NCBI RefSeq assembly: GCF_000025565.1
Contig: NC_014107.1
Location: forward strand, 135,563-199,562
Direction: 5' to 3'
Origin: Enterobacter cloacae subsp. cloacae ATCC 13047
GTDB taxonomy: Bacteria; Pseudomonadota; Gammaproteobacteria; Enterobacterales; Enterobacteriaceae
DNA: 64,000 nucleotides
The position numbers and the translations under genes were made by a program. This document shows, piece after piece, positions 27,323-38,250 of the stretch (the stretch's first letter is position 1; each line of letters opens with the position of its first letter). Under the pieces are notes generated by a model, which was given only the letters and a program-made list of their open reading frames with translations, was not told where the DNA came from and did no database searches.

Positions 27323-29002
27323 ATGACATCAGACACTCCACCGATTGCCGCGCAAGGCGTGGCCACCCTGCCCGACGAGGCATGGGCGCAAGCCCGGCAC
27401 CGGACGGAAATCATCGGGCCACTGGCAGCGCTTGAGGTGGTCGGGCATGAAGCCGCCGATGAGGCAGCCCAAGCGCTGGGCCTGTCCCGGCGACAGGTAT
27501 ATGTCCTGATCCGTCGCGCCCGGCAGGGTACTGGCCTGGTAACAGACCTGACGCCCGGCCGATCCGGCGGCGGCAAAGGCAAGGGGCGCTTGCCGGAACC
27601 GGTCGAGCGCATCATCCGCGAGCTGCTGCAAAAGCGCTTCCTGACCAAGCAGAAACGCAGCCTGGCGGCGTTCCACCGCGAAGTCGCGCAGGCGTGCAAA
27701 ACCCAGAAGCTGCCGGTGCCGGCGCGCAACACCGTGGCCCAGCGGATTGCCGGACTACATCCGGCGAAAATAGCCCGCAGCCGGGGCGGGCAGGACGCTG
27801 CCCGTCCCTTGCAAGGCGCGGGTGGCATTCCGCCCGAAGTCACCATGCCGCTGGAACAGGTGCAGATCGACCACACCGTCATCGACCTGATCGTGGTCGA
27901 CGAGCGCGACCGGCAACCGATTGGCCGCCCATATTTGACCCTCGCCATCGACGTGTTCACGCGCTGCGTACTCGGCATGGTGGTCACGCTGGAAGCGCCG
28001 TCCGCCGTCTCGGTCGGCCTATGCCTCGCGCATGCCGCCTGCGACAAGCGGCCCTGGCTGGAAGGGCTGAATGTGGAAATGGACTGGCCGATGAGCGGCA
28101 AGCCCAGGCTGCTCTATCTGGACAACGCGGCCGAGTTCAAAAGCGAAGCGCTGCGCCGTGGCTGCGAACAGCATGGCATCCGGCTGGACTATCGCCCACC
28201 AGGCCAGCCGCACTACGGCGGCATCGTGGAACGGATCATCGGCACGGCGATGCAGATGATCCACGACGAATTACCGGGGACGACCTTCTCCAATCCCGGC
28301 CAGCGCGGCGAGTACGATTCCGAGAAGATGGCCACCCTGACGCTGCGCGAGCTGGAGCGCTGGCTCGCGTTGGCGGTAGGCACCTATCACGGCTCCGTGC
28401 ACAACGGCCTGCTCCAGCCGCCGGCCGCGCGCTGGGCCGAGGCCGTGGAGCGCGTTGGCGTCCCGGCCGTCGTTACCCGCCCCACCGCGTTTTTGGTCGA
28501 TTTCCTGCCGGTGATCCGCCGCACCCTGACCCGCACCGGCTTTGTCATCGACCACATCCACTACTACGCCGACGCCCTCAAGCCGTGGATTGCCCGGCGC
28601 GAGCGCTTGCCCGCCTTCCTGATCCGGCGCGATCCGCGCGACATCAGCCGCATCTGGGTACTGGAACCGGAAGGTCAGCACTATCTGGAGATCCACTACC
28701 GCACCTTGTCCCATCCGGCCGTCACCCTCTGGGAACAACGCCAGGCGCTGGCCAAATTGCGTCAGCTCGGGCGCGAGCAGGTGGACGAGTCGGCGCTGTT
28801 CCGCATGATCGGGCAGATGCGCGAGATCGTGACCACCGCCCAGAAGGCCACGCGCAAGGCGCGGCGCGACGCTGATCGCCGCCAGCACCTCAAGACGTCG
28901 GAGCCACCGGCCAAGCCCATACCGCCGGATGTGGACATGGCTGACCCGCAGGCAGACAACCTGCCGCCGGCCAAACCGTTCGATCAGATCGAGGAGTGGT
29001 AG
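27323..29002 (+). CDS. tniA: TniA, DDE transposase of the Tn5053/Tn402 family
   Basis: 559 residues from MTSDTPPIAAQ at 27323. The N-terminal HTH includes AAQALGLSRRQVYVLIRRAR. The rve catalytic core runs from the first Asp in QIDHTVIDLIVVDE through LYLDNAAEFKS to the Glu in HYGGIVERIIGTAMQ. A mu-type C-terminal beta-barrel domain follows. It works with TniB and TniQ in target-selective cointegrate transposition. Confidence 0.95.
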   Translation: MTSDTPPIAAQGVATLPDEAWAQARHRTEIIGPLAALEVVGHEAADEAAQALGLSRRQVYVLIRRARQGTGLVTDLTPGRSGGGKGKGRLPEPVERIIRELLQKRFLTKQKRSLAAFHREVAQACKTQKLPVPARNTVAQRIAGLHPAKIARSRGGQDAARPLQGAGGIPPEVTMPLEQVQIDHTVIDLIVVDERDRQPIGRPYLTLAIDVFTRCVLGMVVTLEAPSAVSVGLCLAHAACDKRPWLEGLNVEMDWPMSGKPRLLYLDNAAEFKSEALRRGCEQHGIRLDYRPPGQPHYGGIVERIIGTAMQMIHDELPGTTFSNPGQRGEYDSEKMATLTLRELERWLALAVGTYHGSVHNGLLQPPAARWAEAVERVGVPAVVTRPTAFLVDFLPVIRRTLTRTGFVIDHIHYYADALKPWIARRERLPAFLIRRDPRDISRIWVLEPEGQHYLEIHYRTLSHPAVTLWEQRQALAKLRQLGREQVDESALFRMIGQMREIVTTAQKATRKARRDADRRQHLKTSEPPAKPIPPDVDMADPQADNLPPAKPFDQIEEW

Positions 29003-29004
29003 CC

Positions 29005-29913
29005 GTGGACGAATATCCCGTCATTGACCTGTCCCACCTGCTGCCAGCGGCACAGGGTTTGGCCAGGCTGCCGGCAGACGAGCGCATCCAGCGCATTCGC
29101 GCCGACCGCTGGATCGGCTACCCGCGCGCGGTCGAGGCGCTGAACCGGCTGGAAACTCTGTATGCGTGGCCGAACAAGCAACGCATGCCAAACCTGCTGC
29201 TGGTCGGCCCCACCAACAACGGCAAGTCGATGATCGTCGAGAAATTCCGGCGGGCGCACCCGGTCGGCACCGACGCTGACCAAGAACATATCCCGGTGCT
29301 GGTCGTGCAGATGCCGTCAGAGCCATCGGTGATCCGCTTCTATGTCGCGCTGCTGGCTGCGATGGGCGCGCCGCTGCGCCCGCGCCCACGGCTGCCGGAA
29401 ATGGAGCAACTGGCGCTGGCCCTGCTGCGCAAGGTCGGCGTGCGCATGCTGGTGATCGACGAACTGCACAATGTACTGGCTGGCAACAGCGTTAACCGGC
29501 GCGAGTTCCTCAACCTGCTGCGCTTCCTCGGCAACGAGCTGCGTATCCCCCTGGTCGGGGTCGGCACGCGCGAGGCGTACCTGGCCATCCGTTCGGACGA
29601 TCAGTTGGAAAACCGCTTCGAGCCGATGCTGCTGCCGCCGTGGGAGGCCAATGAGGACTGCTGCTCGCTGCTGGCCAGCTTCGCGGCGTCACTCCCGCTA
29701 CGGCGGCCATCCCCGATTGCCACGCTGGACATGGCCCGCTACCTGCTCACCCGGAGCGAAGGCACCATCGGCGAGCTTGCACATCTGCTGGTGGCGGCGG
29801 CCGTCGCCGCCGTGGAGAGTGGCGAGGAAGCGATCAACCACCGCACGCTCAGCATGGCCGACTACATCGGCCCCAGTGAGCGGCGGCGACAGTTCGAGCG
29901 GGAACTGATGTGA
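29005..29913 (+). CDS. tniB: TniB, AAA+ ATPase transposition regulator
   Basis: 302 residues from the GTG at 29005. Walker A is GPTNNGKS, Walker B is MLVIDELHNVL, and a sensor arginine lies in LENRFEPMLL. TniC/TnsC-like AAA+ protein that brings TniA to the target. Overlaps tniQ by four bases. Confidence 0.93.
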   Translation: MDEYPVIDLSHLLPAAQGLARLPADERIQRIRADRWIGYPRAVEALNRLETLYAWPNKQRMPNLLLVGPTNNGKSMIVEKFRRAHPVGTDADQEHIPVLVVQMPSEPSVIRFYVALLAAMGAPLRPRPRLPEMEQLALALLRKVGVRMLVIDELHNVLAGNSVNRREFLNLLRFLGNELRIPLVGVGTREAYLAIRSDDQLENRFEPMLLPPWEANEDCCSLLASFAASLPLRRPSPIATLDMARYLLTRSEGTIGELAHLLVAAAVAAVESGEEAINHRTLSMADYIGPSERRRQFERELM

Positions 29914-31127
29914 AGTCCGCGCCGCGCTGGCCGCTGCATCCGGCACCCAAGGAAGGCGAAGCCCTGTCCTCATGGCTCAACCGGGTCGCCGCCTGCTACC
30001 AGATGGACGTGCACGAGCTGCTGGCCCACGATCTTGGTCACAGCCAACTTGATGACCTGGATACCGCACCATCCTTGTCGTTGCTGACGGCGCTCTGCCA
30101 GCGCAGTGGCGTCGAGCTGGAGCGGTTGCGCAGCATGAGTCTTGCAGGCTGGGTGCCGTGGCTGCTCGACAGTCTCGACGATTCGGTACCAGCAGCCTTG
30201 GAAACCTATACATTCCAATGCGCGGTGCTCCTGCCCAAGCGCACCCGCAAGGTGCGGTCCATCACTCGCTGGCGTGCCTGGCTACCGAGCCAGACGATTC
30301 GCCGGGCGTGTCCGCAGTGTCTGAACGATCCAACGAATCAAGCTGTGCTACTCGTCTGGCAGCTCCCCTTGATGCTGAGCTGCCCGCAGCATGGCTGCTG
30401 GCTGGAGTCCTACTGGGGCATGCCCGGCCGGTATCTTCAGTGGGAAATCGCCGATGCTGCGCCGCGCCCTGCCGATGACGCAATCGCCTGCATGGACCGG
30501 CGCACCTGGCAGGCGCTGACGACGGGTTTTGTGGAGCTGCCGCGTCGGCGTGTCCACGCCGGCTTGTGGTTCCGGCTGCTGCGCACCCTGCTTGATGAGC
30601 TGAACACGCCGCTCTCGCACTGCGGCAGTTGCTCGGCGAGCATCCGCCATGTCTGGGAGCGCTGCGGCCATCCGCTGCGCGCCGGGCAGAGTCTGTGGCG
30701 TCCCTACGAGATTCTGGCCCCGGCGGTGCAGTGGCAGATGCTGGAGGCGGCGGCCACCGCCATCACGCTGATCGAGTCAAAGGCGCTGATCCCGCGCGGG
30801 GAACAGGCCGCGCTGTTTCAGACGGAGCCGTACACTGGTTTCACCAACGGCCTGCCGGCGAAGGTGCCGAAGCCGGAACCCATCAACCACTGGCAACGAG
30901 CAGCCCAGGCCATCGATGAGGCCATCATTGAAGCGCGACACAACCCGGAGACGGCCCGCTTGCTGTTCACACTGGCGTCCTACGGGCGACGCGACCCCGA
31001 ATCCCTGGAACGTTTGCGCGCCACGTTCACCAAGGAGGGCATCCCGCCGGAGTTTTTGTCACATTACGAGCCTGAATGGCCGTTTGCAGGTCTTAGACTA
31101 AATGACGGGTTAAGTGACAGTTTTTGA
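29910..31127 (+). CDS. tniQ: TniQ, transposition accessory protein
   Basis: 405 residues, GTG start coupled to tniB. The N-terminal TniQ zinc-finger domain shows RACPQCL...LSCPQHGCWLES and, later, CGSCSASIRHVWERCGHPL. Related to TnsD/TniQ target-selection proteins. Needed for Tn5053 transposition, typically into res sites. Confidence 0.93.
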   Translation: MKSAPRWPLHPAPKEGEALSSWLNRVAACYQMDVHELLAHDLGHSQLDDLDTAPSLSLLTALCQRSGVELERLRSMSLAGWVPWLLDSLDDSVPAALETYTFQCAVLLPKRTRKVRSITRWRAWLPSQTIRRACPQCLNDPTNQAVLLVWQLPLMLSCPQHGCWLESYWGMPGRYLQWEIADAAPRPADDAIACMDRRTWQALTTGFVELPRRRVHAGLWFRLLRTLLDELNTPLSHCGSCSASIRHVWERCGHPLRAGQSLWRPYEILAPAVQWQMLEAAATAITLIESKALIPRGEQAALFQTEPYTGFTNGLPAKVPKPEPINHWQRAAQAIDEAIIEARHNPETARLLFTLASYGRRDPESLERLRATFTKEGIPPEFLSHYEPEWPFAGLRLNDGLSDSF

Positions 31128-31187
31128 CGGCGAGAGCTTTCTGGCTCACACTGTCACATAATCGAACGTATATGTGACAGGTACGAC
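31128..31187. promoter_or_regulatory. res site of the Tn5053-type resolution system
   Basis: The tniQ-tniR gap contains a 10-bp inverted repeat CTGTCACATA (31151-31160) / TATGTGACAG (31171-31180) with a further GTGACAG nearby. This is the expected place for the res site at which TniR resolves cointegrates. Confidence 0.65.
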
Positions 31188-31802
31188 ATGCTGATAGGCT
31201 ACATGCGGGTATCGAAGGCGGACGGCTCCCAGGCTACCGATTTGCAGCGCGACGCGCTGATTGCCGCCGGGGTCGATCCAGTACATCTTTACGAGGACCA
31301 GGCATCCGGCATGCGCGAGGATCGGCCCGGCTTGACGAGCTGCCTGAAGGCGTTGCGAACTGGCGACACACTGGTCGTGTGGAAACTGGATCGGCTCGGA
31401 CGCGACCTGCGACATCTCATCAACACCGTGCACGACCTGACTGGGCGCGGCATCGGCTTGAAGGTATTAACCGGGCACGGCGCGGCCATCGACACCACGA
31501 CCGCCGCCGGCAAGCTGGTCTTTGGCATCTTCGCCGCCCTGGCCGAGTTCGAGCGCGAGTTGATCGCGGAGCGCACGATTGCCGGCCTAGCCTCGGCCCG
31601 CGCGCGCGGGCGGAAAGGCGGCCGGCCGTTCAAGATGACCGCCGCCAAGCTGCGGCTGGCGATGGCGGCAATGGGTCAGCCAGAGACCAAGGTCGGCGAC
31701 CTGTGCCAGGAACTTGGCGTCACGCGGCAGACCCTGTATCGGCATGTTTCACCCAAGGGTGAGCTACGTCCAGATGGCGAGAAGCTACTCAGCCGAATTT
31801 GA
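31188..31802 (+). CDS. tniR: TniR, serine resolvase
   Basis: 204 residues. The catalytic domain starts MLIGYMRVSKADGSQATDLQ, with KLDRLGRDLRHL and FEREL(I)AERT. The C-terminal HTH is KVGDLCQELGVTRQTLYRHV. It resolves the cointegrate at the adjacent res site. Confidence 0.94.
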   Translation: MLIGYMRVSKADGSQATDLQRDALIAAGVDPVHLYEDQASGMREDRPGLTSCLKALRTGDTLVVWKLDRLGRDLRHLINTVHDLTGRGIGLKVLTGHGAAIDTTTAAGKLVFGIFAALAEFERELIAERTIAGLASARARGRKGGRPFKMTAAKLRLAMAAMGQPETKVGDLCQELGVTRQTLYRHVSPKGELRPDGEKLLSRI

Positions 31803-31854
31803 TGCCGGCATGAGGCAACGTAGCGACAGCGTGGTTTGTCTCAATGGGAAGCGC

Positions 31855-32091
31855 TCATGATCGATCTTTGAAGGCCCGCAGCAGTCGTGTCACAGACAGG
31901 ACGAACAAACCGGTCAGCGTGAGGGCTGCGATACCCCAGTACTCTCCGATGAACGCGCCGGCCGTCGTGCCGGCCAGCACAATGGCGAGAATCGGCAAAT
32001 GGCAGGGACAGGTGAGCACGGCCAGCGCGCCCCACAGGTAGCCGGTGATCGGTTTGTGCGTCTCGGACGGCAAGCGCTCGGGGCTGTTCAT
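31855..32091 (-). CDS. merE: MerE, mercury transport protein
   Basis: 78 residues, two membrane helices. Vicinal cysteines CPC in the first ([17 protein letters not shown]), second helix [12 protein letters not shown]. MerE is a broad mercury transporter for Hg(II) and methylmercury. Overlaps merD by four bases at the promoter-distal end of the operon. Confidence 0.94.
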   Translation of the reverse strand: MNSPERLPSETHKPITGYLWGALAVLTCPCHLPILAIVLAGTTAGAFIGEYWGIAALTLTGLFVLSVTRLLRAFKDRS

Positions 32092-32453
32092 GGCAGACTC
32101 TCCGCGTGCTGTGCCGGCTCGGTCGGCATGGTGGCCAACTGCACCTCCAGATCGGCCAACGCTTCGCGCCGACGCTCGACGAACTGGCGCAGAACGGCAA
32201 GCTGCGCGGCCGCTTCATCGCCGTCCGCAGCATCCAGCGCCCGGCACAGCCGCGCCAGCGCGTCCAGGCCGATGCCCGCCTCGAAGGCCGCCCGCACGAA
32301 GCACAGCCGTTGCAAGGCGGCATCATCGAACAGGCCATAGCCGCCCGGGGTGCACGCCACCGGACGCAGCAATCCGCGCAGCAGGTAGTCGCGCACGATA
32401 TGCACGCTCACCCCGGCATCAAGGGCCAGCCGGGACACGGTGTAGGCGCTCAT
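32088..32453 (-). CDS. merD: MerD, secondary regulator of mer
   Basis: 121 residues, MerR-like N-terminal HTH ([26 protein letters not shown]) without the mercury-binding cysteines of MerR. It displaces Hg-MerR from the operator and down-regulates the operon after detoxification. Confidence 0.94.
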   Translation of the reverse strand: MSAYTVSRLALDAGVSVHIVRDYLLRGLLRPVACTPGGYGLFDDAALQRLCFVRAAFEAGIGLDALARLCRALDAADGDEAAAQLAVLRQFVERRREALADLEVQLATMPTEPAQHAESLP

Positions 32454-32469
32454 TGAAAACCTCCTTTTT

Positions 32470-34636
<2,167 letters not shown>

Positions 34637-34651
34637 GGTGAACTCCTGTGA

Positions 34652-35002
34652 TCAATAGAAAAATGGCACGACGTAGGGAAATCCGAGCGCGACCAAAACC
34701 AGCACGGCCACGCCCCAGAAAATGAGCTTGTAAGTAGCTCGCACTTGGGGAATCGCGCAAACCTCACCCGGTTTGCAGGCGGCTGACGGCCGGTAGATGC
34801 GCCGCCAGGCGAAGAACAACGCCACCAGCGCCACGCCGATAAAGATGGGGCGATAGGGTTCCAACACCGTCAAGTTGCCGATCCAAGCGCCGCTGAACCC
34901 CAAGGCGATCAGAACCAGCGGCCCGAGGCAGCAAGCCGAGGCGAGGATGGCGGCCAGCCCGCCAGTGAAGAGCGCGCCGCGCCCGTTTTGAGGTTCAGAC
35001 AT
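34652..35002 (-). CDS. merT: MerT, inner-membrane mercury transporter
   Basis: 116 residues from MSEPQNGRGALFTGG at 35002. Three membrane helices. Cysteine pairs in LASACCLGPLVLIALG and the cytoplasmic loop ACKPGEVCAIP. It imports Hg(II) received from MerP. First gene of the structural operon. Confidence 0.96.
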   Translation of the reverse strand: MSEPQNGRGALFTGGLAAILASACCLGPLVLIALGFSGAWIGNLTVLEPYRPIFIGVALVALFFAWRRIYRPSAACKPGEVCAIPQVRATYKLIFWGVAVLVLVALGFPYVVPFFY

Positions 35003-35037
35003 ACGTTTGTCCTTTCGAATCTGAATTGGATAGCTTA

Positions 35038-35068
35038 AGCTTACTTCCGTAGTTATGTACGGAGTCAA
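35038..35068 (-). promoter_or_regulatory. merT promoter and MerR operator
   Basis: Minus strand: -35 TTGACT (35068-35063), -10 TAAGCT (35043-35038), spacer 19 bp, the over-long spacer typical of MerR-controlled promoters. The dyad CCGTA...TACGG (35047-35062) lies between the boxes. merR reads in the other direction from the same site. Confidence 0.9.
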
Positions 35069-35073
35069 GCGAT

Positions 35074-35508
35074 ATGGAAAACAATTTGGAGAACCTGACC
35101 ATTGGCGTTTTCGCCAGGACGGCCGGGGTCAATGTGGAGACCATCCGGTTCTATCAGCGCAAGGGCTTGCTCCCGGAACCGGACAAGCCTTACGGCAGCA
35201 TTCGCCGCTATGGCGAGACGGATGTAACGCGGGTGCGCTTCGTGAAATCAGCCCAGCGGTTGGGTTTCAGCCTGGATGAGATCGCCGAGCTGCTGCGGCT
35301 GGAGGATGGCACCCATTGCGAGGAAGCCAGCAGCCTGGCCGAGCACAAGCTCAAGGACGTGCGCGAGAGGATGGCTGACCTGGCGCGCATGGAGGCCGTG
35401 CTGTCTGATTTGGTGTGCGCCTGCCATGCGCGGAAGGGGAACGTTTCCTGCCCGCTGATTGCGTCACTGCAAGGGAAGAAAGAACCGCGCAGTGCGGACG
35501 CGGTGTAG
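35074..35508 (+). CDS. merR: MerR, mercury-responsive regulator
   Basis: 144 residues. N-terminal HTH ([26 protein letters not shown]), dimerisation helix, and the three mercury-binding cysteines: Cys in [11 protein letters not shown], and the pair in [14 protein letters not shown]. Represses without Hg(II) and activates merTPFADE by untwisting the long spacer. It ends 16 bp before a Tn21-type inverted repeat. Confidence 0.97.
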   Translation: MENNLENLTIGVFARTAGVNVETIRFYQRKGLLPEPDKPYGSIRRYGETDVTRVRFVKSAQRLGFSLDEIAELLRLEDGTHCEEASSLAEHKLKDVRERMADLARMEAVLSDLVCACHARKGNVSCPLIASLQGKKEPRSADAV

Positions 35509-35524
35509 CCCGAGGGAACTACGC

Positions 35525-35541
35525 CTTAGCGTGCTTTATTT
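35525..35541 (-). repeat. inner part of second Tn21-type inverted repeat
   Basis: CTTAGCGTGCTTTATT is the reverse complement of the inner repeat half seen at 25799-25814. It lies directly after merR and is cut by the second IS5075-like copy. Confidence 0.85.
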
Positions 35542-35607
35542 AATGAGATGGTCACTCCCTCCTTCCCGGTACTATGCTGAGGACAGGCTTTCATTCGGAG
35601 AACTATC

Positions 35608-36612
35608 ATGGAAAACATTGCGCTCATTGGTATCGATCTGGGTAAAAACTCTTTCCATATTCATTGCCAGGATCGTCGCGGGAAGGCTGTTTACCGTAAA
35701 AAATTTACCCGGCCAAAGTTGATCGAATTTTTGGCGACATGCCCCGCTACAACCATCGCAATGGAAGCCTGTGGCGGTTCTCACTTTATGGCACGCAAGT
35801 TGGAAGAGTTGGGGCATTCCCCAAAGCTGATATCACCACAATTTGTCCGCCCGTTCGTTAAAAGCAATAAAAACGACTTTGTCGACGCCGAAGCTATTTG
35901 TGAAGCTGCATCGCGTCCGTCTATGCGTTTTGTGCAGCCCAGAACGGAATCTCAGCAGGCAATGCGGGCTCTGCATCGTGTCCGTGAATCCCTGGTTCAG
36001 GATAAGGTAAAAACAACCAATCAAATGCATGCTTTTCTGCTGGAATTTGGCATTAGCGTTCCCCGAGGAGCTGCCGTTATTAGCCGACTGAGTACCATTC
36101 TTGAGGATAATAGTTTGCCTCTTTACCTCAGCCAGTTATTGCTGAAATTACAACAGCATTATCACTATCTTGTGGAGCAGATTAAAGATTTGGAATCCCA
36201 GTTGAAACGAAAGTTGGACGAAGATGAGGTTGGACAGCGCTTGCTGAGCATTCCCTGCGTCGGAACACTGACAGCGAGTACTATTTCAACTGAGATTGGC
36301 GACGGGAAGCAGTACGCCAGCAGCCGTGACTTTGCGGCGGCAACAGGGCTTGTACCTCGGCAGTACAGCACGGGAGGTAGGACGACATTGCTGGGAATTA
36401 GTAAGCGAGGTAATAAAAAGATCCGAACTTTGTTGGTTCAATGTGCCAGGGTATTCATACAAAAACTGGAACACCAGTCTGGCAAATTGGCCGATTGGGT
36501 CAGGGATTTACTGTGCCGGAAAAGCAACTTTGTCGTCACTTGTGCTCTGGCAAACAAGCTGGCCAGAATAGCCTGGGCCCTAACGGCACGACAGCAAACT
36601 TATGTAGCATAA
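35608..36612 (+). CDS. tnpA: IS5075/IS4321-like transposase (DEDD), copy 2
   Basis: 334 residues, identical in protein sequence to copy 1, with the same DEDD N-terminal motifs and transposase_20 C-terminus. A short 66-bp leader precedes it; the long non-coding end follows. Confidence 0.93.
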   Translation: MENIALIGIDLGKNSFHIHCQDRRGKAVYRKKFTRPKLIEFLATCPATTIAMEACGGSHFMARKLEELGHSPKLISPQFVRPFVKSNKNDFVDAEAICEAASRPSMRFVQPRTESQQAMRALHRVRESLVQDKVKTTNQMHAFLLEFGISVPRGAAVISRLSTILEDNSLPLYLSQLLLKLQQHYHYLVEQIKDLESQLKRKLDEDEVGQRLLSIPCVGTLTASTISTEIGDGKQYASSRDFAAATGLVPRQYSTGGRTTLLGISKRGNKKIRTLLVQCARVFIQKLEHQSGKLADWVRDLLCRKSNFVVTCALANKLARIAWALTARQQTYVA

Positions 36613-36867
36613 CGGCAGAAATACACCGGTTTAAAGAATTACTGATCTGGTTTTGCGAATACTGATATTGATGATACTAACGGCCCACCGGCCTGTTGAG
36701 GAACCTGTAAAACGGAAAGGCTCATTGAAGCCGTATATTTTCTGGAGGTTCATCAGGCGCGGAACTCATCAAGGCGCGGGAATAAAATCCCATTCAGACG
36801 CCGGATAGATTCAAGCAAGCCAACTTGTCGTCAAAATCGGTGTTGCAAAAACGGGAGTGACCATAGA
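36613..36867 (+). ncRNA. candidate seekRNA/bridge RNA region of IS5075-like copy 2
   Basis: Long non-coding end downstream of the transposase gene. AAAACGGAAA at 36709-36718 equals the target-repeat bases around the insertion point. Presumed guide RNA; ends unknown. Confidence 0.55.
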
Positions 36868-36889
36868 TTCCGTTTTCTGAGGCGACTCC
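36868..36889 (-). repeat. outer part of second Tn21-type inverted repeat
   Basis: CCGTTTTCTGAGGCGACTCC (36870-36889) is the outer half of an inverted repeat in reverse orientation. It differs from the left copy at two positions (GCGACTCC against ACGACCCC). The next five bases (AACGT) do not match the five before the left repeat (TGGTT), so the two ends lack a shared target duplication. Confidence 0.8.
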
Positions 36890-37005
36890 AACGTCAGAAA
36901 AGACCGTGCGGTCGACTTTTGATATTTCGTGCTGTCGCCTTCTGAAAGTGACACCCGGAGCACCGATCATCCAGAACAGCGCAATGTGCTGATGGAAGGA
37001 GAGCT

Positions 37006-37332
37006 TCATTTGCTCATCCACTTGCGCAGCAGGCGCTTTTTCAGGGAGGCGCGTTCTTGCGGGTTGCGTCCCTTGTGATTGGCGATGCGATCCGCCGTGG
37101 CGGCCTGGCGCTTGACGGGCCAGTAGGAGCGGCCATCCTTGCCCATCGACCAGACGCTGCTGGCCTGGTTTTCCAGCAGGGGCAGATGGGCGCTCAGGGC
37201 TTCGGGCGACGCGCTGGTCAGCGCCGTGCGCTCACGGGTGCGCCAGCGCTGATGCCAGAGCTTCTTGTCCTCGCGCTCGCTGCCGCAGGTCGTGTGCCCG
37301 ACGATGGGTGTTTTGCGGCGGCTGCGGCTCAT
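37006..37332 (-). CDS. hypothetical transposon-associated protein (108 aa)
   Basis: MSRSRRKTPIVGHTTCGSEREDKKLWHQRWRTRERTAL..., very basic, high-GC codon use unlike the ter region. Similar small basic proteins occur in beta/gamma-proteobacteria and their transposons. The function is unknown. Confidence 0.65.
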   Translation of the reverse strand: MSRSRRKTPIVGHTTCGSEREDKKLWHQRWRTRERTALTSASPEALSAHLPLLENQASSVWSMGKDGRSYWPVKRQAATADRIANHKGRNPQERASLKKRLLRKWMSK

Positions 37333-37586
37333 AACGTAGTGGTCTCCAAGAACATTCAGGACTGATCCCAGGCGTCGATGGTCAAGACCTGATCGGCAGG
37401 ACAGGCGGCTACGCGGTCGGGAACTGGATGGTGTTCAGTCTCATGCCGACCCCATTCGATTGATCGCGTCGCTTGCGGCACGCTGCGACGCAAGGAGGTT
37501 TGCGACCTGGTTTAGCAGCCGTGTCCGCTGCATGTCTGTTACCTATCTCCCCGACCGCTCATTGGACCAACTCCAGAGATTGGGCT

Positions 37587-37943
37587 CTATCGCTCAGCCA
37601 ATACGAAACCGGCATTGGCTGATGCCACAACCGAGACGAACACAAATGGCTCGGTACCTGTATTTCGCGCCCCGTGCACTTGGCCCGGTCTTGCCACGGC
37701 TATCTCACCTTCCCTGAGGGCACGAACAATCCCATTGCCCTGAAAGTAATCAGCCATTCCCGACAAAACAGTCCACGTGTCTTGGCCGTGAGGATGAATG
37801 TGAGCCGCAATTTCCTGCCCGGGATGGACATGCCAAACCACGATAATTGAGTCTCGGGTTTCAAGCACAACGGAACGAATAGGCTCGCCTTCGGACGGCT
37901 GAACATACTCGGCTACAGAAAATATTCTCGATTCAACAGTCAT
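37587..37943 (-). CDS. cupin-domain protein
   Basis: 118 residues from MTVESRIFSVAEYVQPSEGEP at 37943, GAGG upstream. Single cupin barrel: VVWHVHPGQEIAAHIHPHGQDTWTVLSGMADYF carries the first motif with histidines and a Glu, and GEIAVARPGQVHGARNTGTEPFVFVSV the second. Probable small metal-binding sensor or isomerase; the substrate is unknown. Located just upstream of tnpA in divergent orientation, as a passenger gene. Confidence 0.78.
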   Translation of the reverse strand: MTVESRIFSVAEYVQPSEGEPIRSVVLETRDSIIVVWHVHPGQEIAAHIHPHGQDTWTVLSGMADYFQGNGIVRALREGEIAVARPGQVHGARNTGTEPFVFVSVVASANAGFVLAER

Positions 37944-38250
37944 CGGAGATCCCTCTTTCACAGTGCCCCCAGACAGGCTGGATATGAGTTCTAACTCGAA
38001 TTTGAACGGGAGGCTGGTCGTGCGGTCGTGCAGTTGCCGATGAGCGTGTCGGCTGCTGCCTCCTTGCCCACCAGCGAACCAGACGGTCGCATGCGCATCC
38101 TTTCTTATCGAAACTCGTTGAGATGATATGCAATCAAGAATAGAATTTCAAGAACTATTTTCGAGAATCGCAATGCCTTGATTCCCGTGCCGCGCCGGTT
38201 GCCTTGGCGGGCTTGTCACAAACCTACGTTTTCAAGAAGAAGGAAACCGC
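37944..38250. other. spacer upstream of tnpA, possible res remnant
   Basis: Divergent 307-bp gap between the cupin gene and tnpA. It contains AT-rich repeats around 38130-38165 (TTTCAAGAACTATTTTCGAGAATCG) that could be promoter or resolution-site sequence. No resolvase gene is adjacent. Confidence 0.3.

Larger units (their letters stand above)
35542..36867 (+). mobile_element. IS5075/IS4321-like element, copy 2
   Basis: Same element as 24473-25798 in inverse orientation, inserted at the same position of the opposite inverted repeat. The two copies enclose the tnpR-tni-mer segment (25,799-35,541). Confidence 0.88.

Noticed and set aside
27694..28875. 393-codon frame within tniA in another frame
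   Set aside because: Arg/Ala-rich shadow of tniA with no recognisable domain.
36869..37005. Tn1721-like end structure
   Set aside because: Some bases after 36,890 resemble transposon-end sequence, but I cannot support a second full inverted repeat there.
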